Notes: a model not told the origin generated them from the letters alone. Positions 24,526 through 33,854 are shown, counted from the first letter of the stretch. The stretch is 64,000 bases of DNA from an uncultured Sphingomonadaceae bacterium (GCA_947504025.1 CANNFX010000001.1:1265302-1329301), one strand, 5' to 3'. A program made the numbers and translations.

Positions 24526-25935
24526 ATGTTTCAAAAGGCGTTGAAACAACTCCTTCGCCGGCGTGCAGCGGTGGCGATGCTGGTGATCGGTTTTGCCAAT
24601 ATTGGTATTGGCTTCATCACCACGGTCTTGCTCGCCAATATTCTCCCGCCGGCCGAATATGGTTCGTATGTTTTTGCGTTTGGCATCGCCAATATCGTAG
24701 CCCTGCCTATCGAAATGGGGCTGCCGACGTTGATGATGCGGGAAATTGCCCGCTACCGGGCTAATGAAAATCACCGGGCAATCATCGCCATCGCCGTATG
24801 GGTTCTCGCATTGGTGCTGGGAACATTTGCGCTGACGCTGGCCGCGGCAATGATTTACTGGGGGCTGGGTATCCCATCCGAAAAAATCGGACTGTCTTTG
24901 CAGATATGGACCTTGGCGTTGCTGTTGCCGCTTGCCCTGATGAACTGGGCGCGCGGCATCTTGCTCGGCTTTGAGAAGCCTGTCCAATTCGCGCTGCCCG
25001 ACAGTATTTTCCGTCCCGCCCTGTTGCTCACCTTCGTGGGTATGCTGGCTTATTCGGGGCAAGTCAGCGCGCCCTATGTGATGGCGGCTCATGTGCTCGC
25101 CGTGGCTCTATGCTTCATTTGGTCGGCCGTGGGGGCATTCAGGATTGTTAAGCGGCAGATTGGAAGCTTCGAGTTTTCTAGGGCAGATATGGATGTGGGC
25201 CCATGGATCAAAAGCCTCATCCCGATCAGTCTGGTAAAGGGCGTGCGGATCATCAATCGCCGGATTGATATTGCAATGATCGGCTTTCTCAGCACGACCA
25301 TTGCCGTTGCCGGATATAATATCGCCGTGCAGATCGTCAGCCTGATCCTCGTTGCTCAAACGGTATTGAATAGCGTGATTGCACCCCGGATCGCGTTCGC
25401 CCATGAGCGCGGCGACACTGCGGAAATGCAGCGCAGTATTGCTTTGGCGACACTCGTGTCGACGGCATTTGCGGTTGCTACAGTTGCGGGGATCGTGATC
25501 TTTGGCCCATGGCTGATTGACCGCATGTTTGGCGGGCAATATGGCGACGTCTATCCCGTCATTTTGGTGCTCTGCATCGGACAACTGTTCAGCGCATTCA
25601 TGGGTCCCACTGCCTTGCTGCTGAATATGTCCCGCTTCGAAAAGCGGACATTGCAGACGGGCTTGGTGGCAGCAGTCATCAATGTCTCGATCAACTTTGC
25701 TTTGATCCCGAGCATGCTCGCCATGGGCGCAGCCATCGCGAGCAGCGTCACATTGGTTGTTATACAAATGCAGCGTTGGTGGATGGTTCGGCGATTGATC
25801 GGTGTGCGCAGCGACATCTTCTCGGCTCTCGTGCATATTAGAACACCTGTCCAAGCGGCGTCACCTGTCACACCAACGCGGGATTCCGGGCAGCCCGATG
25901 ATGGGGCCGTGGACCCCGGCAAGCCAATAGACTAG
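24526..25935 (+). CDS. Wzx-type oligosaccharide flippase
   Basis: The 469-residue protein has about twelve to fourteen membrane spans of the polysaccharide-transport/MATE-like superfamily. The first span region FANIGIGFITTVLLANILPPAEYGSY is characteristic, as is RRIDIAMIGFLSTTIAVAGYN in the middle. Wzx carries undecaprenyl-linked repeat units across the inner membrane. It has a hydrophilic Pro/Asp-rich tail of about 30 residues. It follows the Wzy-like gene by 8 bases, as expected for a Wzx/Wzy-dependent system, and ends 31 bases before a sulfotransferase gene. Confidence 0.9.
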   Translation: MFQKALKQLLRRRAAVAMLVIGFANIGIGFITTVLLANILPPAEYGSYVFAFGIANIVALPIEMGLPTLMMREIARYRANENHRAIIAIAVWVLALVLGTFALTLAAAMIYWGLGIPSEKIGLSLQIWTLALLLPLALMNWARGILLGFEKPVQFALPDSIFRPALLLTFVGMLAYSGQVSAPYVMAAHVLAVALCFIWSAVGAFRIVKRQIGSFEFSRADMDVGPWIKSLIPISLVKGVRIINRRIDIAMIGFLSTTIAVAGYNIAVQIVSLILVAQTVLNSVIAPRIAFAHERGDTAEMQRSIALATLVSTAFAVATVAGIVIFGPWLIDRMFGGQYGDVYPVILVLCIGQLFSAFMGPTALLLNMSRFEKRTLQTGLVAAVINVSINFALIPSMLAMGAAIASSVTLVVIQMQRWWMVRRLIGVRSDIFSALVHIRTPVQAASPVTPTRDSGQPDDGAVDPGKPID

Positions 25936-25966
25936 GGGCGCGTGGCAACCCCAAGATAGAGCGCCC

Positions 25967-26779
25967 ATGTTATATTCCGACGATTTTATCTTTCTTCATC
26001 TGCAGAAGACTGGCGGCAACCATGTCGCGAAGTTGCTCAGCCGGCATTACCAACTCACTAAAAACGGCAAGCATAATGGCATCGCCGATGGGTTCGAGCG
26101 CCCCCATGTATTGTTCGGCATACGCAATCCTTGGGATTGGTACGTCTCGTTATGGGCTTACGGCTGTCAGGACGAGGGATCGATTTGGTCGTATCTGACT
26201 TCTGAGCGAACAGCATCCATCACCGAAATTATCGGCCGGCATGGCGCCCGCCCCGCGACATGGGGTTTGGCAGCTTCGCATTTGGCGGCGATTCCGGGAA
26301 AGTCTGCTGATGTATGGCGTGAATTTTACCAAGACGCCGATGATCCGGTAGCTTTCCGTGGATGGCTCAAATACCTTCATTCTCGGCCAGGTTCACGCCA
26401 TACGGGAGAGGACTTTTCTGCCCTCCCGCTCTCTGATAGCTGCGGTTTGATGACCGCGCGCTATCTTGAGGTTGGCAGCCGTGCAGCGGACTGGTCACAG
26501 CACCGGGCCGAAATTTGTTCGGTTGAAGATGCCGCCGCTTACCGCGCCCAATATCTGGCTGCGACCCATTTCATCCGGACCGAATCCCTCGAGGCGGATG
26601 TTGCAGATGCGTTGGCTGCATTGGGGATATCAGAAACGGCGGAGAGCCTGCTTGTTGGCCGGACTAACAGCTCTAACCATAAGTCTGCCGATTTTTACTA
26701 TGACGATGCATCTATCGCATTAGTGGCGCAGCGCGACCGGGCTGTTATCGAAGCACACGGATACACCTTCCCAGAATAG
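25967..26779 (+). CDS. Sulfotransferase family protein (3 of 5)
   Basis: The 270-residue product has a PAPS-loop-like segment IFLHLQKTGGNHVAKLL at about residues 8-24, similar to the PKTGGTS of the Sulfotransfer_2 group, and FGIRNPWDWYVSLWAYG near residue 50 as the 3'-phosphate motif. It lies after the flippase on the same strand and converges with the next sulfotransferase 20 bases on. The substrate is unknown; sulfation of the polysaccharide is inferred from context. Confidence 0.78.
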   Translation: MLYSDDFIFLHLQKTGGNHVAKLLSRHYQLTKNGKHNGIADGFERPHVLFGIRNPWDWYVSLWAYGCQDEGSIWSYLTSERTASITEIIGRHGARPATWGLAASHLAAIPGKSADVWREFYQDADDPVAFRGWLKYLHSRPGSRHTGEDFSALPLSDSCGLMTARYLEVGSRAADWSQHRAEICSVEDAAAYRAQYLAATHFIRTESLEADVADALAALGISETAESLLVGRTNSSNHKSADFYYDDASIALVAQRDRAVIEAHGYTFPE

Positions 26780-26799
26780 CCGGAGAAAGCACTCAGCCG

Positions 26800-27555
26800 C
26801 TAGAGTGCTGCCTGGCAAAGGGCTTTATACTTCGCGGCGAGCTGCGGATCCTTCTGCAAAAGCGAATGTTGCATATCCACCTCAAGCCCGGGTCCAGCCC
26901 GCGTCGGATCAATCGAAGTACGTCCACGATATTGCGGGGTATGTTGGAAGCCCTCCATCACCGCTGGATGGAAATCCCGTTCAAGCGCAGTCAGCGCTTT
27001 TTCAAGTGTTTCAGCAGGAGCACGCACGAGATCGTCAAAATGAACGATTTTCACTTGCGTGTGAACTCCTCCTTCTTGTGACAGATCGTAAAGAATCTCG
27101 ATCAGTCGCCGCCAACGATATTCCGCCTTCGTTCGGGTCTGGTTGCCGCGCTTCATAATCGAATCGATCACCTGTCCGGGACTGCGGATAATGCCGAGCA
27201 CGACCATCTGTTCGGTCCAGCTTTGATAGTCGCGGATTGAGAGTACAGATTTCCGGAAACCGCCCTTTGGTATGGGCTGTTTCAATGCCCTGCGAGCAAT
27301 ATTGGTGAGCTTGCGTAGCTGCCCGCTTGCGAAGTTTTGCGCACGCATGGCTGATGAATGCTCCATTTCGATCTGATGCGGTGCGCATAGTTTCACACCT
27401 TGAACCGGCTTGGAGAAAATTCTCAGTGATGCCCCTGAAAGCTCTTCGTTCAAGAGCGATATATCGGGATGACAGCTCAACATTGCGGATAGCAAAGTGG
27501 TCCCGGAACGCGGGCTGCCGAGCACCAGAAGATGGAGGCCTTCAGCTCTAATCAC
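26800..27555 (-). CDS. Sulfotransferase family protein (4 of 5)
   Basis: The 251-residue product has the clearest PAPS loop of the set, LLVLGSPRSGTTLLSAML at residues 8-25, followed by HPDISLLNEE, and VVLGIIRSPGQVIDSIMKR near residue 120 as the 3'-phosphate motif. It begins with GTG overlapping the TGA of the FkbM gene (27552-27555), so the two are co-translated. It is on the opposite strand to the Wzx/Wzy genes. Sulfation of a sugar is likely, but the acceptor is not known. Confidence 0.85.
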   Translation of the reverse strand: MIRAEGLHLLVLGSPRSGTTLLSAMLSCHPDISLLNEELSGASLRIFSKPVQGVKLCAPHQIEMEHSSAMRAQNFASGQLRKLTNIARRALKQPIPKGGFRKSVLSIRDYQSWTEQMVVLGIIRSPGQVIDSIMKRGNQTRTKAEYRWRRLIEILYDLSQEGGVHTQVKIVHFDDLVRAPAETLEKALTALERDFHPAVMEGFQHTPQYRGRTSIDPTRAGPGLEVDMQHSLLQKDPQLAAKYKALCQAAL

Positions 27556-28412
27556 GCTGGAATCAGAACGTTACTATCCGTGAACTTAACGTATTTCGCG
27601 CCCGAAGGAGCGATGAGGTCTTCTCGCAGAATCACGAAGTTGGTCTCAAAAAAACGTTCCAGTTCAGGGTGCCATTCGCGGTGAAGCTCGATGCCTGAGT
27701 AAGACAGGTTGCCAATGACGTAGCCTGTGCCTGCCATTTGTTCGAAAACATCGCGAAGATGGCGGTGAAAGGCGATCCAGCAAGAGTTATATTCGAACTG
27801 CAAAACTTCAATTTTCTGAGCTTCAAAGAGAGTCTTTGCACCCTCTATTACATTGAAATCATTGCCTTCAGTATCAACCTTGATCATTTGGATCGACAAG
27901 CATTCGGGCGCAATAAATTGATCAAGGGTGGTGCAAGGTACTGTGATCCCTCCACCCGTTTCGGCCTGATCTGACGCAATGCTGCTATTTCCAGTTTCGT
28001 CGCCTGTTATCACAAAGCTGACTTCGCCGGTATGCGCTCCTACTGCACTCCTAACGACGGAGGCCATCTTGCCGTTGTGAGTGGCGGCAAGCGCGCGTTC
28101 TGCGCGGTCAGCCTGCGAAGGGGCTGGCTCGAAAGCTGTAATATGCGCGCGCGGACCGTCATCGCCGAGCTCATCCAAGAGCCTTACGCTCCAGTCGGCG
28201 AAATTCGCACCAACGTCGAGAAAGTGTAAATTGCCAGGCAATTTCTGCCAATGCGGGGCTAGTTTGGCGATCAGATCATACTCGCCATTACGTTCAGGAG
28301 CGTTCAGCAGCTCCCTGCGCGCACCTTGATAAAGGAACCGACCAAGCTGCCAAAGCAACCGACGGGGCACCACACTCTCGAGCGCTGAGTATATTTTTAA
28401 TTTTTTGGACAA
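27552..28412 (-). CDS. FkbM family methyltransferase
   Basis: The 286-residue product is a class I SAM-dependent methyltransferase of the FkbM type, often an O-methyltransferase for sugars or secondary metabolites. It has the SAM-binding LHFLDVGANFADWSVRLL near residue 65, ITAFEPAPSQADRAERAL, and IQMIKVDTEGNDFNVIEGA near 175. It starts with TTG because no ATG or GTG is available near the conserved start. It is coupled to the sulfotransferase downstream, so both probably decorate the same polysaccharide. The 108-base gap at 28413-28520 separates it from the divergent glycosyltransferase. Confidence 0.87.
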   Translation of the reverse strand: MSKKLKIYSALESVVPRRLLWQLGRFLYQGARRELLNAPERNGEYDLIAKLAPHWQKLPGNLHFLDVGANFADWSVRLLDELGDDGPRAHITAFEPAPSQADRAERALAATHNGKMASVVRSAVGAHTGEVSFVITGDETGNSSIASDQAETGGGITVPCTTLDQFIAPECLSIQMIKVDTEGNDFNVIEGAKTLFEAQKIEVLQFEYNSCWIAFHRHLRDVFEQMAGTGYVIGNLSYSGIELHREWHPELERFFETNFVILREDLIAPSGAKYVKFTDSNVLIPA

Positions 28413-28577
28413 ATTTTTCCCGCCGGGCCGGATAAGTTATTCTCGGGCAGCATTAGCTGTTCTGGCGCCTCAAGACTAGCGCTTTCACCTTACCGCGCCA
28501 CATCTGGTGGACATAGTCCTATGGCATTACTAATCGCTTCACAGTTAAGAGCATTTGCACATGATCTGGAGTTATTT

Positions 28578-29645
28578 GTGATCCAAACTTGCCGTCGTCC
28601 CGTTGCGGTATGTGCCGCTGAATTCTGGACAGGTGCGACCGGCACGGGGCTATGTGACGGGCTGCGGGCAGCGGGATGGCACGTGCATGAGATTGATATT
28701 CGCGCTTATAAAGGCCAACCAGGCGATACGGTCGTTTCACGCATTATGCGCCGGGTACAGCGGACATATTCGCGGAAATTATACCGTCAGCGTGTGATTA
28801 ACGATTGCGAAACAGTTCAACCGGATCTTTTCCTTACGGTAAAGGGGGCTGAGCTGGATGTCGCTACTTTGAATGCGATCTCTGCGATGGGGATCACGAC
28901 GTGCAATTACTATCCGGACGTGAATTTCAATCATGCCAGCTTCGATCAAGCTACGCTGCCAGTGTACGATCATTTCGTGACGACCAAGAGTTTCCAAGTT
29001 GATTGGTTGCGGGATCACCGTGAAAAAGGCGGCGTCCATTTCGTCCATCACGGTTACTGCGGGCTGGTCCATAAACCAGTCTATTCAGAAATCGCTGAGG
29101 CGGACTATCTTTTCGATGTCGGCTACGCGGGAAACCACTCTGGCTATAAAGCGGAGCAGCTGGGCGGCTTGCTTGAAATACTGCCTGAACTCGATCTTGG
29201 TGTAACAGGCCCCAACTGGCATAATATGCAAGGCTGGCCGAAGCTTGTTTCGCGGATAGATGGCCGGGAGCGGCGCAACGTCGGGTTTGCCCAATTCGTG
29301 CAGCGCAACAAAATCAATCTCGCATTCCATTACGGCATCGTTGACGATGGCTGGTCAGATTTGGTGTCAACGCGCACATTCGAAATACCCGCTTGTGGTG
29401 GTTTTATGCTGCATGTCGACAATGCCGAAATCCGCGAGCTCTATGATGTCGGAACCGAAATCGATGTGTTCTCCTCGATTGAGGAAATGGCCGATAAAAT
29501 ATCCTATTACTTGGATAGGCCGGACCTGCGCAGGACGATGACCGCGCGTGCGATGGAGCGGACGATACCGGCTTACAGCTATGCAGCTAGAGCGCGGGAG
29601 ATGCTTGGCGCACTGGGGTTGCCGGACCACTCCACCCGCGATTAA
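28578..29645 (+). CDS. CgeB-like glycosyltransferase
   Basis: The product (355 residues from GTG 28578) resembles CgeB/Glyco_trans_1_2 proteins: CNYYPDVNFNHASFDQ in the acceptor domain, VGYAGNHSGYKAEQLGGLL at the interdomain hinge, then FEIPACGGFMLHVDNAEIREL and FSSIEEMADKISYYL, the typical GT-B end. GTG 28578 has GGAG six bases before it and places the first strand (RRPVAVCAAEF) near the N terminus; ATG 28521 would add 19 residues and is also possible. It is flanked by opposite-strand genes on both sides and converges with a sulfotransferase 3 bases after its stop. Confidence 0.8.
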   Translation: MIQTCRRPVAVCAAEFWTGATGTGLCDGLRAAGWHVHEIDIRAYKGQPGDTVVSRIMRRVQRTYSRKLYRQRVINDCETVQPDLFLTVKGAELDVATLNAISAMGITTCNYYPDVNFNHASFDQATLPVYDHFVTTKSFQVDWLRDHREKGGVHFVHHGYCGLVHKPVYSEIAEADYLFDVGYAGNHSGYKAEQLGGLLEILPELDLGVTGPNWHNMQGWPKLVSRIDGRERRNVGFAQFVQRNKINLAFHYGIVDDGWSDLVSTRTFEIPACGGFMLHVDNAEIRELYDVGTEIDVFSSIEEMADKISYYLDRPDLRRTMTARAMERTIPAYSYAARAREMLGALGLPDHSTRD

Positions 29646-29648
29646 CGC

Positions 29649-30422
29649 TCAATCGGTAGCGACTGGCTGAAGGCCTATCGGCTCCCACGGACTGAAACCC
29701 TGCGCGCTGACTAGCCGCAAATGATGACCAAGCGGCGCGGTAAGGTCGCTAGATTGCTTAACTGGGCCTGCCGGGCCCTGCTCGTCGTAGCCGAAAATTT
29801 CGAAATCGACGGCGTAGATGTTCCGGATCAAGGCTTGTGATCGTGCCGACAAGCTTTCAGCTTCACGGTACGTGCCGCGATTAAGCGAAGGTATGGCTGC
29901 TTCGATGCCGCAGGTTTTGAAAATCGGGCGTATTTCTTCTTCAAGCAATTCGACGCGCGCAATATGGTCTGCGAGCATGTTCCCATCATAGTCGACCAGT
30001 AAGGTGACTTGCGGTGGGATAGGCCGGTCTTCTAATGTTTCAATGAACGCATTCAAGCTTAGAGCGCCGCTATAAACATTACCAAAAACACGGTTGAAAT
30101 CGGGATCTCCCTCCATTCGCAGAACATGATTGTAGAGAGAATTTATCCAAGCGAATGGGTGCCTTGCAACGGTGAATTTAGTGGCGCGGGTGAAAAACTC
30201 TTCGCCCATAACTTCGCGTGCTGCTTGCAGTCCCCAATGGGAATGGGCTCGAAAATTGACCAAAGCTGGATGAGCCGACTTTGGCAAAATTCTGCGACCG
30301 ATGCGGCCCATAAGCGCTGCGTCAGCCTTGCGCCGGTAAGGTTCAAGAGCGGCGGACACACTTGTGCTCGCGGTCTTGGGAATTCGAGTATAGATAAAAT
30401 TTCGTTCGTCAGAGACAATCAT
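29649..30422 (-). CDS. Sulfotransferase family protein (5 of 5)
   Basis: The 257-residue product starts with MIVSDERNFIYTRIPKTAST and has FTVARHPFAWINSLYNH near residue 100, the two motifs of the Sulfotransfer_2/HNK-1-like group that includes chondroitin and heparan sulfotransferases. ATG 30422 is preferred because it overlaps the TGA of the upstream TPR gene (TGATG) and starts at the conserved strand; an in-frame ATG at 30512 would extend into that gene. It is the last gene of the unit that runs from 36025 down through wza and wzc, which links sulfation to the export genes. Confidence 0.8.
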   Translation of the reverse strand: MIVSDERNFIYTRIPKTASTSVSAALEPYRRKADAALMGRIGRRILPKSAHPALVNFRAHSHWGLQAAREVMGEEFFTRATKFTVARHPFAWINSLYNHVLRMEGDPDFNRVFGNVYSGALSLNAFIETLEDRPIPPQVTLLVDYDGNMLADHIARVELLEEEIRPIFKTCGIEAAIPSLNRGTYREAESLSARSQALIRNIYAVDFEIFGYDEQGPAGPVKQSSDLTAPLGHHLRLVSAQGFSPWEPIGLQPVATD

Positions 30423-31639
30423 CAGGCCGGTTCTATTGCCAAATCTGACAAGCTGCCACTGGTGCTCTGACGCTGGCCTAGCGAGATCACTTCGATTGCC
30501 TGCAGCGGGCAACCGGAAGGAACGGTGAAGTTGCTATTCAAGGTTTGGGCTGTGCCGTCTGACCAGCTGAACTGCGCAATCTGACCTGAAGGCCGGTTAG
30601 CACAGGACAGTCGTACTCTCAGGCCCAGTTGTGCAAGGTCGCGCTCCTGCACGGCAGCGCGGGCCGAGAACGTGTACCGGCCAGAGTTCAATGTAAGCAT
30701 GCGCGACGCGATCAGTTGCTCGCCCCCGCCATCGATCGTGAATTCGATACCCTTGCGATCAGGTTGGTCGAATACGGATAATGTGCCGCCAGCACCCAGT
30801 TCCCAATCAAACGGACGCCAGTTTCCACGTTCGGCAAAGCTTAAGCCTGATCGACCGTTCCCATTGAAGCGGTCGTACATCTGCCCTGCCAAGGAAAACT
30901 CATCAGCAGCGAAAAGCGTTTCAACGATCTGGCGGCGACGTATGTCGTCGAGAATAATCGAACTTTCGGGATGGGCTTCAACCAGTCTGGCCATTGCCGG
31001 AGCGGCCGCCGGCGTAACTGCTGCATAGGCCCCAAAATCTTTGGCCCAATCGGAACCTTGCGCAAATAGAGGAGCGATCTCTGCACGCGCATCCGGGGAA
31101 GCAATAACTGGGATAAGGGTTGGGAAAACTGTAGCTTGAAGGCTGTTTTGAATTCGTAGTGCGCGGTCAAGTAATGCCAGACCTTCGGTCACATTGCCCG
31201 ATTTTACTTGATCCTCGAACAACCAAATACTTGTGATACCGTAGCGGCGGCTCATCTTCTCACTCAGGCGAAACTTGTTCCGAGCAGCATCGGTGTTGCC
31301 CGCAAGCGTATCGGAAACTCCGGCATTGCTTAGCGCGTCAGGGTTGAGCGCCAGCGTTTTGATTGAGCGTTGTGAAAATGCGAGAAGGGTTCCGGGGTTG
31401 GTGTCTAAACCGCCCTCGCGCAGAGTCAGTCGGGCCATGATATTGTTGGCCCTGGCATTCCCCGGCGATATTGCCAGCGCAATCGCGGGCGAGGTTTTTT
31501 GCGCGGTCTGACGGTAGGTCAGAGTCGCTGTCGCTGCCGCAACCGCCAGAGCCAGAATCGAACAGATCGCGACTTTCAGCCAGCTTCCCGCACGTTTCTG
31601 GCTATTTGGCGCCTTACCGCGGAGGAGCTTTAGCCTCAT
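30422..31639 (-). CDS. Membrane-anchored TPR protein with C-terminal beta-sandwich-like domain, function unknown
   Basis: No exact family was recognised. The 405-residue product has one N-terminal membrane span (ICSILALAVAAATATLTY), then TPR-like helices at about 50-160 (LALNPDALSNAGVSDTLAGN, EGLALLDRALRIQ), and from about 270 a region rich in beta strands (FDWELGAGGTLSVFD, LTLNSGRYTFSARAAV) resembling a carbohydrate-binding sandwich. The topology implies a periplasmic body. Its ATG overlaps the wzc stop (ATGA) and its stop overlaps the sulfotransferase start. A role in polysaccharide assembly or length control is inferred from position. Confidence 0.75.
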   Translation of the reverse strand: MRLKLLRGKAPNSQKRAGSWLKVAICSILALAVAAATATLTYRQTAQKTSPAIALAISPGNARANNIMARLTLREGGLDTNPGTLLAFSQRSIKTLALNPDALSNAGVSDTLAGNTDAARNKFRLSEKMSRRYGITSIWLFEDQVKSGNVTEGLALLDRALRIQNSLQATVFPTLIPVIASPDARAEIAPLFAQGSDWAKDFGAYAAVTPAAAPAMARLVEAHPESSIILDDIRRRQIVETLFAADEFSLAGQMYDRFNGNGRSGLSFAERGNWRPFDWELGAGGTLSVFDQPDRKGIEFTIDGGGEQLIASRMLTLNSGRYTFSARAAVQERDLAQLGLRVRLSCANRPSGQIAQFSWSDGTAQTLNSNFTVPSGCPLQAIEVISLGQRQSTSGSLSDLAIEPA

Positions 31640-33822
31640 TGCTCGTCGGATTCCTGCCTGTCAGACCCGTAGCTGTGGCCATATCCATAGCCATAGCCGT
31701 ATGAAGAATCTTCTTCAGACATCTTGGTCACGACTGCACCGAAGATTGGCCGCCTTGCCCCGCGCAATCGATCAATCGCTTGCTGCAATCCGCGGATAGG
31801 AACGCGATCATATTCGATCACGACAACGCTGCCTTCGACGGATTGAGCAATCAATGTGGCATCGGCCAAGCCCAGCAAAGGAGGGGCATCGATCACAACA
31901 TGGTCGAAATGTTCGCCAAGTTCGCTCACTATCTGGCTGATGCGCGAACCGCTCAGTAGTTCGGCAGCGTTGGGCGGCATCGGCCCGGCCATCATTATGG
32001 ACAGGTTAGTGATGTCGCTCTTCTCGACCAGTTCGCGCCATTCGTCATGGCCCGAAAGATAGTTGCTGAGCCCTTGCTTGTTTTCGGTTTTGAGCAGGGT
32101 TTGAAGCGATGGCGAACGCATGTCGCTATCGATCAGAATGACGCTGGAGCCGGTCCGTGCGAGGACTGTTGCAATAGCAAGGGAGCTTGTGCTTTTGCCT
32201 TCTGCTTCGCGGGTACTTGTGACCATGATGCTGCGCGGCACACCATGTTCAGTTGCAAACCCAAGGTTTGATTTGATCGTAAGATAGGCCTCGTACAGGC
32301 CAGATTTGGGATCAAGAAGCTCTTCGACAATCTCGTCGCGGCCTTCAACCGTACTTGGCGTTGCACCCAACAGCCCGAGACCAAGGCGGGTCTTCACGTC
32401 GTTCGGCTCCCGCAATCCTTCGTCGACTTGCTGGAGGGCTAATACACCCACGCCTGCAAGCACCGACCCTGCCAGTAGCGAGAGGATCAAATTGAACATC
32501 AGATTAGGTGAAGACGGGCTTCCCGGCCGTTCAGCTTCGTCGACAACAGCGATATTGCTGACACCGACACCGGCAACACCCAATTCCTTGTAGCGCTGCA
32601 GCAATGCGTCATAGAGCTGACGGTTCGTGTCAGCCTCTCGTTGGTAAATATTGTACTGGATGCCTGAATTACGCTCCGACATGGTTTGCTGCTTCAGTGA
32701 TGCGACTCGCGCTTCCAACCCGCTCTCACGGGCCTGAGCTTCGCGTAACTGGCTGCGAATTGATCCAGCTATCCGTGATTCCTCGCGGGTCATCGATTGC
32801 CGGATGGATTTGATCCGTTCATTCAATGCCTGAGCGGCGGGATAACCCGGCTCGAAGCGCACCATCATTTCGTCATATTGGGCTTCAAGCAACGCGAGCC
32901 GTTGGCGAAGGCCGGTTAATGTCGGGTTGGACAATGCTTCGGCGCTGTTACCGCTATTGGCTAAGCGGCTTTGGGCTGCAATCCGGTCGGCGGTGGCTTG
33001 AGCTAGCGAAGCGTTGAGCGCAACCAGATCGTCGGAAGTAAGTGTTCGCCGGTTAGTCGCCCCGCCATCGGGGCCGGGGTTGGCATTGTCGATCGTAACA
33101 ATGCCCTTATTCTCAGCATAGGTGACCAACGCCCGTTCCGAATCTTCGAGACGCGAACGCAAATCTGCAAGCCTTGTTTCGAGGAATTTGCGCGCATCAG
33201 CGCTGGATTCGAAGCGACGTGCAATACTTTCCTCGATGAATTGCTCCGCCCAGGAATTTGCAACTTGTTGAGAGATTGCGGGCGTTGCACTGGTATAGCT
33301 GACATCTACGAGGCTGGAGCCGCGGACCGGATTAATGCTGATATTGTTCAGAAGAATGCGGATTGCGCGATCAAGCCTACGATTACTGTCACGGCGACCC
33401 GTTGCAGTTTCGGGAATGGTTATGTCGGATCCGTGCGCTTCGAAGAAGGCCTGATTATCGGCCAGTCTAAGCTGGCGCGCGACACGCTCGGCCAAGTTAC
33501 GGGATTGTAGCAGAGCATATTGCGTCTGATAGAACTCGAGACTGTTACCCCCTGTAGAATCTTCCAGCGTTTCGACATTCGTCACATTTTGTTGTTCGCG
33601 TTGGATTTCGATCCGTGCGTTTGCAGTATAGGTTGGCGTTGCCAGCAATGTGAGCACCACGCCCGTTGCGAGGGCGAGCAGTAGTATCGCTGCAATCAAC
33701 CATTTGCGACGCTTGATGATCTGCCAATATGACAGCAGTAGCGGCATTTGATCGCGGCCATTATTTTCGCCATTCATGTCACTATCGGACATTGGCGCGG
33801 AGAGGTTCGTCGTCTGGTTCAT
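31636..33822 (-). CDS. wzc: Wzc-type polysaccharide co-polymerase and tyrosine autokinase
   Basis: The 728-residue product has an N-terminal Wzz domain between two membrane spans (WLIAAILLLALATGVVLTLLA near 40 and NLILSLLAGSVLAGVGVLAL near 440), long periplasmic coiled coils, and a cytoplasmic BY-kinase. The kinase has Walker A STREAEGKSTSS near 540, Walker A' VILIDSDMRSPS and Walker B HVVIDAPPLLGLAD. The tail is a tyrosine cluster, SSYGYGYGYGHSYGS, the autophosphorylation site in such kinases. Wzc controls chain length and export together with Wza. ATG 33822 is preferred over the adjacent TTG 33825. No Wzb-type phosphatase is seen. Confidence 0.94.
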   Translation of the reverse strand: MNQTTNLSAPMSDSDMNGENNGRDQMPLLLSYWQIIKRRKWLIAAILLLALATGVVLTLLATPTYTANARIEIQREQQNVTNVETLEDSTGGNSLEFYQTQYALLQSRNLAERVARQLRLADNQAFFEAHGSDITIPETATGRRDSNRRLDRAIRILLNNISINPVRGSSLVDVSYTSATPAISQQVANSWAEQFIEESIARRFESSADARKFLETRLADLRSRLEDSERALVTYAENKGIVTIDNANPGPDGGATNRRTLTSDDLVALNASLAQATADRIAAQSRLANSGNSAEALSNPTLTGLRQRLALLEAQYDEMMVRFEPGYPAAQALNERIKSIRQSMTREESRIAGSIRSQLREAQARESGLEARVASLKQQTMSERNSGIQYNIYQREADTNRQLYDALLQRYKELGVAGVGVSNIAVVDEAERPGSPSSPNLMFNLILSLLAGSVLAGVGVLALQQVDEGLREPNDVKTRLGLGLLGATPSTVEGRDEIVEELLDPKSGLYEAYLTIKSNLGFATEHGVPRSIMVTSTREAEGKSTSSLAIATVLARTGSSVILIDSDMRSPSLQTLLKTENKQGLSNYLSGHDEWRELVEKSDITNLSIMMAGPMPPNAAELLSGSRISQIVSELGEHFDHVVIDAPPLLGLADATLIAQSVEGSVVVIEYDRVPIRGLQQAIDRLRGARRPIFGAVVTKMSEEDSSYGYGYGYGHSYGSDRQESDEQ

Positions 33823-33854
33823 CAAGAAAGAGCCTGTAGGGTAAGTTTCGGCGA

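Noticed and set aside
31800..31830. GGAAC-N17-CGAC inside wzc
   Set aside because: The -10 element does not match CGTT and the site is intragenic.
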